Of a DNA stretch of 8,844 nucleotides, positions 6,733-8,844 are shown in pieces. Every line of letters begins with the position of its first letter. Position 1 is the stretch's first letter. Position numbers and translations under genes: made by a program. Below the pieces are notes generated by a model. The model did no database searches. It had not been told where the DNA came from and saw only the letters and a list, made by a program, of their open reading frames with translations. Source of the DNA: Pseudomonadota bacterium (GTDB lineage: Bacteria; Desulfobacterota; Desulfovibrionia; Desulfovibrionales; Desulfovibrionaceae); assembly GCA_023411815.1 (NCBI GenBank), contig JAEYOJ010000017.1:1-8844 (forward strand), written 5' to 3'.

Positions 6733-7371
6733 ATGTACTCCGAGGACGATCTCCTGCCCATCTCGGCCTTGCAGCACTATCTCTACTGCCCCAGGCAGTG
6801 CGCGCTCATCCATGTGGAGCGGGCCTGGGTCGAGAACGTGTTCACGGTCGAGGGGCGGCTGCTGCACGAGCGCGTGGACCGGCCGCAGAGCGAGTCGCGC
6901 GGCGGCGTGCGCGTGGCCTACGGGCTGTTGCTGCGTTCCATGCGCTTGGGACTCACTGGCAAGGCCGACGTGGTGGAGTTCCATACACCCGCGAACAAGG
7001 GGGACCGCAAGGTCCCCTTTCCCGTGGAATACAAACGTGGCAGGCCCAAGCAGAAGGATTGGGACCGCATCCAGCTTTGCGCCCAGGCCATGTGTCTGGA
7101 GGAAATGCTCGCCACCGACGTGCCCGAGGGCGCACTGTTTTACGGCAAGACGCGCAGGCGGGAGCAGGTCGCCTTTGACGAGGGGCTACGCGGATTAACC
7201 GCTGAGACGGCCCGCGCGCTCCACGAGCTTGTGACCTCGGGCGTCACTCCGCCGCCCGTGGCCGACGAGCGCTGCGCTGCCTGCTCCCTGTCCGGGCGCT
7301 GCCTGCCCAAAGCCGGAGCGGGCAAGGCTTCGGCGCGGGCCTACACGGTCCAGGCCATGAGGGAACCATGA
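6733..7371 (+). CDS. cas4: Cas4 RecB-like Fe-S exonuclease, adaptation module
   Basis: Cas4 trims prespacers and helps select PAM-bearing ones before Cas1-Cas2 integrates them. From ATG 6733 the protein has 212 residues and begins MYSEDDLLPISALQHYLYCP, as I-C Cas4 proteins do. Fe-S cluster cysteines are C19 (in CPRQC) and C181, C184 and C190 (in ERCAACSLSGRC). RecB-like nuclease residues are H45, D79 (GKADVVEF), E99 and K101 (VEYKRG), plus the QxxxYxx-like helix after DWDRIQ. A GTG at 6721 in the same frame would add four residues but matches the family less well. Neither start has a clear Shine-Dalgarno sequence, so translation may depend on coupling to the small gene ending at 6717. Its stop overlaps the cas1 start (ATGA). 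Confidence 0.94.
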   Translation: MYSEDDLLPISALQHYLYCPRQCALIHVERAWVENVFTVEGRLLHERVDRPQSESRGGVRVAYGLLLRSMRLGLTGKADVVEFHTPANKGDRKVPFPVEYKRGRPKQKDWDRIQLCAQAMCLEEMLATDVPEGALFYGKTRRREQVAFDEGLRGLTAETARALHELVTSGVTPPPVADERCAACSLSGRCLPKAGAGKASARAYTVQAMREP

Positions 7372-8393
7372 AGCGACTGCTCAACACGCTCTTCGTGACC
7401 ACCCAGGGCGCGTACCTGTCCAAGGACGGCGAAACCGTGGCCGTGTCCGTGGACGGCGAACGGCGGCTGCGCGTGCCCGTGCATACCCTGGACGGCCTGG
7501 TCTGTTTCGGCAACGTGCTGGCCAGTCCGTTCCTGCTTGGCATGTGCGCCGAGCGCGACGTGGCCGTGAGCTTTCTGTCCGAGAACGGCCGCTTCCTGGC
7601 CAGGGTCGTTGGTCCGGTTTCGGGCAACGTGCGTTTGCGGCGCGAGCAGTTCCGGCGGGCCGATGACTGCGGCGCGTGCCTGGAGATCGCCAGGGCCATG
7701 CTCGTCGGCAAGTTGTGCAACTGTCGCACGGTGCTGCGCCGCTCGGCCAGGGACCACCTGGAAACGGCCCCGGCCATGGAGACAGCGGCCGATGGCTTGA
7801 CTGGGTTGCTGCGCCGGCTGGAGACCTCGGGCGACCTGGAGGCCATGCGCGGCGTGGAGGGCGATGCGGCACACCGCTACTTCGGGACCTTCGACCACAT
7901 GATCCTTGCGGACAAGGAGGCCTTCCGCTTCGAAGGCCGCAACCGCCGGCCGCCACTAGATCGCATGAACTGCCTGCTGTCCTTCCTGTATACCCTGCTC
8001 GCGCACGATGTCCGCTCGGCGCTCGAATCCGTGGGCTTGGATTGCCAGGTGGGCTTCCTGCACCGTGACAGGCCGGGCAGGCCAGGGCTCGCGCTCGACC
8101 TTATGGAGGAATTCCGGCCGGTCATCGCCGACCGGCTGGCGCTGTCACTAGTCAACAAGCGACAGATCAAGGCCGGCGGCTTCAAGGTGTCCGAGTCAGG
8201 AGCCGTGACCATGGACGACGAGACGCGCAAGGCCGTGCTTGTGGCCTATCAGGAGCGCAAGCGCGAGGAAATCGTGCACCCGTTCCTCAAGGAGCGCATG
8301 GCCGTGGGCATGCTCTTCTTCGCTCAGGCCCTGCTCCTGGCCCGGCACCTGCGCGGGGACCTGGACGGCTATCCGCCGTTTATCTGGAGGTGA
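7368..8393 (+). CDS. cas1: Cas1 integrase, type I-C
   Basis: Cas1 is the integrase that, with Cas2, inserts new spacers at the leader end of the CRISPR array. The 341-residue protein begins MKRLLNTLFVTTQGAYLSKD, a typical I-C Cas1 N-terminus. Metal-binding candidates are E164 (in GVEGDAAHRYF), H232 (in GFLHRDRPGRPG) and the acidic pair D244/E247 (in LALDLMEEFRP). The C-terminal helical domain ends QALLLARHLRGDLDGYPPFI, also typical. The start overlaps the cas4 stop by four bases, with GAGGGA (7359-7364) just upstream. Length and motifs show no damage. Confidence 0.97.
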   Translation: MKRLLNTLFVTTQGAYLSKDGETVAVSVDGERRLRVPVHTLDGLVCFGNVLASPFLLGMCAERDVAVSFLSENGRFLARVVGPVSGNVRLRREQFRRADDCGACLEIARAMLVGKLCNCRTVLRRSARDHLETAPAMETAADGLTGLLRRLETSGDLEAMRGVEGDAAHRYFGTFDHMILADKEAFRFEGRNRRPPLDRMNCLLSFLYTLLAHDVRSALESVGLDCQVGFLHRDRPGRPGLALDLMEEFRPVIADRLALSLVNKRQIKAGGFKVSESGAVTMDDETRKAVLVAYQERKREEIVHPFLKERMAVGMLFFAQALLLARHLRGDLDGYPPFIWR

Positions 8394-8396
8394 ACC

Positions 8397-8687
8397 ATGA
8401 TGGTGCTTGTCAGCTACGACGTGGCAGTGAGCGAGGCCGGCGGTCAGGCCCGCCTGCGCAAGGTGGCCAGAACCTGCGAGAACTACGGCCAGCGGGTGCA
8501 GTTCTCGGTCTTCGAATGCCTCGTTGATCCTGCTGAATGGGCCGTGCTCAAGGCCAAGCTCGTGGACGCCATCAACCTCGAGCAGGACAGCTTGCGGTTC
8601 TATTACCTGGGGGCAAACTGGGAACGCCGGGTAGAGCACGTCGGAGCCAAGCCCGCAATTAACCCAGAAGGCCCGCTCGTGATATGA
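8397..8687 (+). CDS. cas2: Cas2, spacer-acquisition complex subunit
   Basis: Cas2 forms the central dimer bridging two Cas1 dimers in the integration complex. The 96-residue protein has the N-terminal strand MMVLVSYDV with the conserved Asp (D8), then GQRVQFSVFEC (residues 31-41), and ends HVGAKPAINPEGPLVI, a tail I associate with I-C Cas2. Two adjacent ATG codons (8397 and 8400) could start it; GGAGG (8386-8390) is six bases from the first, which I prefer. It begins three bases after the cas1 stop and is the last gene of the operon; the CRISPR leader starts straight after its stop. Confidence 0.96.
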   Translation: MMVLVSYDVAVSEAGGQARLRKVARTCENYGQRVQFSVFECLVDPAEWAVLKAKLVDAINLEQDSLRFYYLGANWERRVEHVGAKPAINPEGPLVI

Positions 8688-8689
8688 TG

Positions 8690-8738
8690 CGCGAACCCCA
8701 AGCTCGCGGCAATTTCCCAGGAGATTCGCGGGCGAACC
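8690..8738. repeat. Iterated GCGAACC / TTCGCGGG motifs at the start of the leader
   Basis: GCGAACC occurs at 8691-8697 and again at 8732-8738. TTCGCGGG (8725-8732) lies against the second copy, making the near-palindrome TTCGC-GG-GCGAA (8725-8736). CGCGAA (8690-8695) and TTCGCG (8725-8730) also form a perfect 6-base inverted repeat across about 29 bases. TTCGCGGG returns at 8813-8820. Likely roles are protein binding or a DNA/RNA structure linked to spacer integration. Confidence 0.6.
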
Positions 8739-8812
8739 AATATTAATAATAACAGCAGATTAGATAGAGGATGTAAATTCACGTTATCTCTTTGCAATCA
8801 CAACCGATTACT

Positions 8813-8842
8813 TTCGCGGGATCTCCTCCGAGAACCCACGAA
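8813..8842. repeat. Imperfect stem-loop at the right edge of the leader
   Basis: TTCGCGGGATCTC (8813-8825) and GAGAACCCACGAA (8830-8842) pair at 11 of 13 positions around a four-base CTCC loop. It could be a leader element that helps Cas1-Cas2 recognise the integration site, a protein site, or a hairpin in the transcript. No T-run is visible after it before the window ends, so I do not call it a terminator. Confidence 0.6.
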
Positions 8843-8844
8843 TA

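Larger units (their letters stand above)
8688..8844 (+). promoter_or_regulatory. CRISPR leader (5' part); array expected beyond the right edge
   Basis: The 157 bases after cas2 hold no gene. They begin with GC-rich GCGCGAACCCCAAG, similar to what I recall directly after cas2 in other I-C loci, and pass into an AT-rich stretch (about 8739-8812). They end in a GC-rich stem-loop at the edge. Position after cas2, AT-richness and motif content fit a leader, which would carry the pre-crRNA promoter and Cas1-Cas2 anchoring sites. No I-C-type repeat (roughly 32 bases, GTCGC start and GAAAC end) is seen, and I found no convincing promoter pair or IHF site by eye. Confidence 0.7.

Noticed and set aside
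8739..8812. IHF site or pre-crRNA promoter in the leader
   Set aside because: AATCACAACCGATTA near 8796 matches the IHF consensus poorly, and no -35/-10 pair with proper spacing was found by eye.
8813..8844. First CRISPR repeat at the right edge
   Set aside because: The bases do not match the I-C repeat type (GTCGC start, ATTGAAAC end) and there is only one copy; better read as a leader stem-loop.
1..8844. A cas6 gene or a stand-alone cas11 gene
   Set aside because: None is present. In type I-C, Cas5c does the crRNA cutting and Cas11c comes from within cas8c, so the absence is normal and not a defect.

Overview
The window carries an apparently complete type I-C (Dvulg) CRISPR-Cas operon on the + strand: cas3, cas5c, cas8c with an internal cas11c start, cas7c, an unrecognised 62-codon gene, cas4, cas1 and cas2. 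The beginning of the CRISPR leader follows. To the left, facing away from cas3, lies a two-gene phage lysis cassette: an M15-type peptidase/endolysin, then a holin-like gene cut by the window edge. The high-GC genes and the operon's resemblance (from memory) to that of Desulfovibrio vulgaris suggest a Desulfovibrio-like sulfate reducer, but no taxonomic marker is present and this is only an inference.

Layout. Positions 1-322 (minus): partial 3-TM holin-like protein. 330-770 (minus): zinc D,D-peptidase-like endolysin. 771-1024: AT-rich divergent intergenic region that should hold the cas promoter. 1025-8687: the cas genes, almost all abutting, overlapping or separated by a few bases, so probably one transcript. 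8688-8844: AT-rich leader with repeated GCGAACC/TTCGCGGG motifs and a stem-loop at the right edge. No CRISPR repeat is reached; the array should begin just beyond the window.

How the genes work together. Cas1, Cas2 and Cas4 acquire spacers. Cas5c, whose Tyr-Lys-His nuclease residues appear intact, replaces the missing Cas6 and cuts pre-crRNA. Cas5c, Cas7c, Cas8c and Cas11c form Cascade. Cas3, with HD nuclease and helicase motifs intact, degrades the target. All core proteins look full length and no frameshift was seen.

Points worth a second look. The main one is the small lysine-rich gene at 6529-6717, inserted between cas7 and cas4. It is about 40% GC in a >60% GC operon, has a good ribosome binding site, and is not a type I-C component I recognise. 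A textbook Shine-Dalgarno sequence and in-frame GTG inside cas8c mark the start of a 127-residue Cas11c that normal gene calling would miss. The iterated leader motifs, an AT-rich divergent patch in cas8c, and the phage lysis genes next to the operon are secondary observations.
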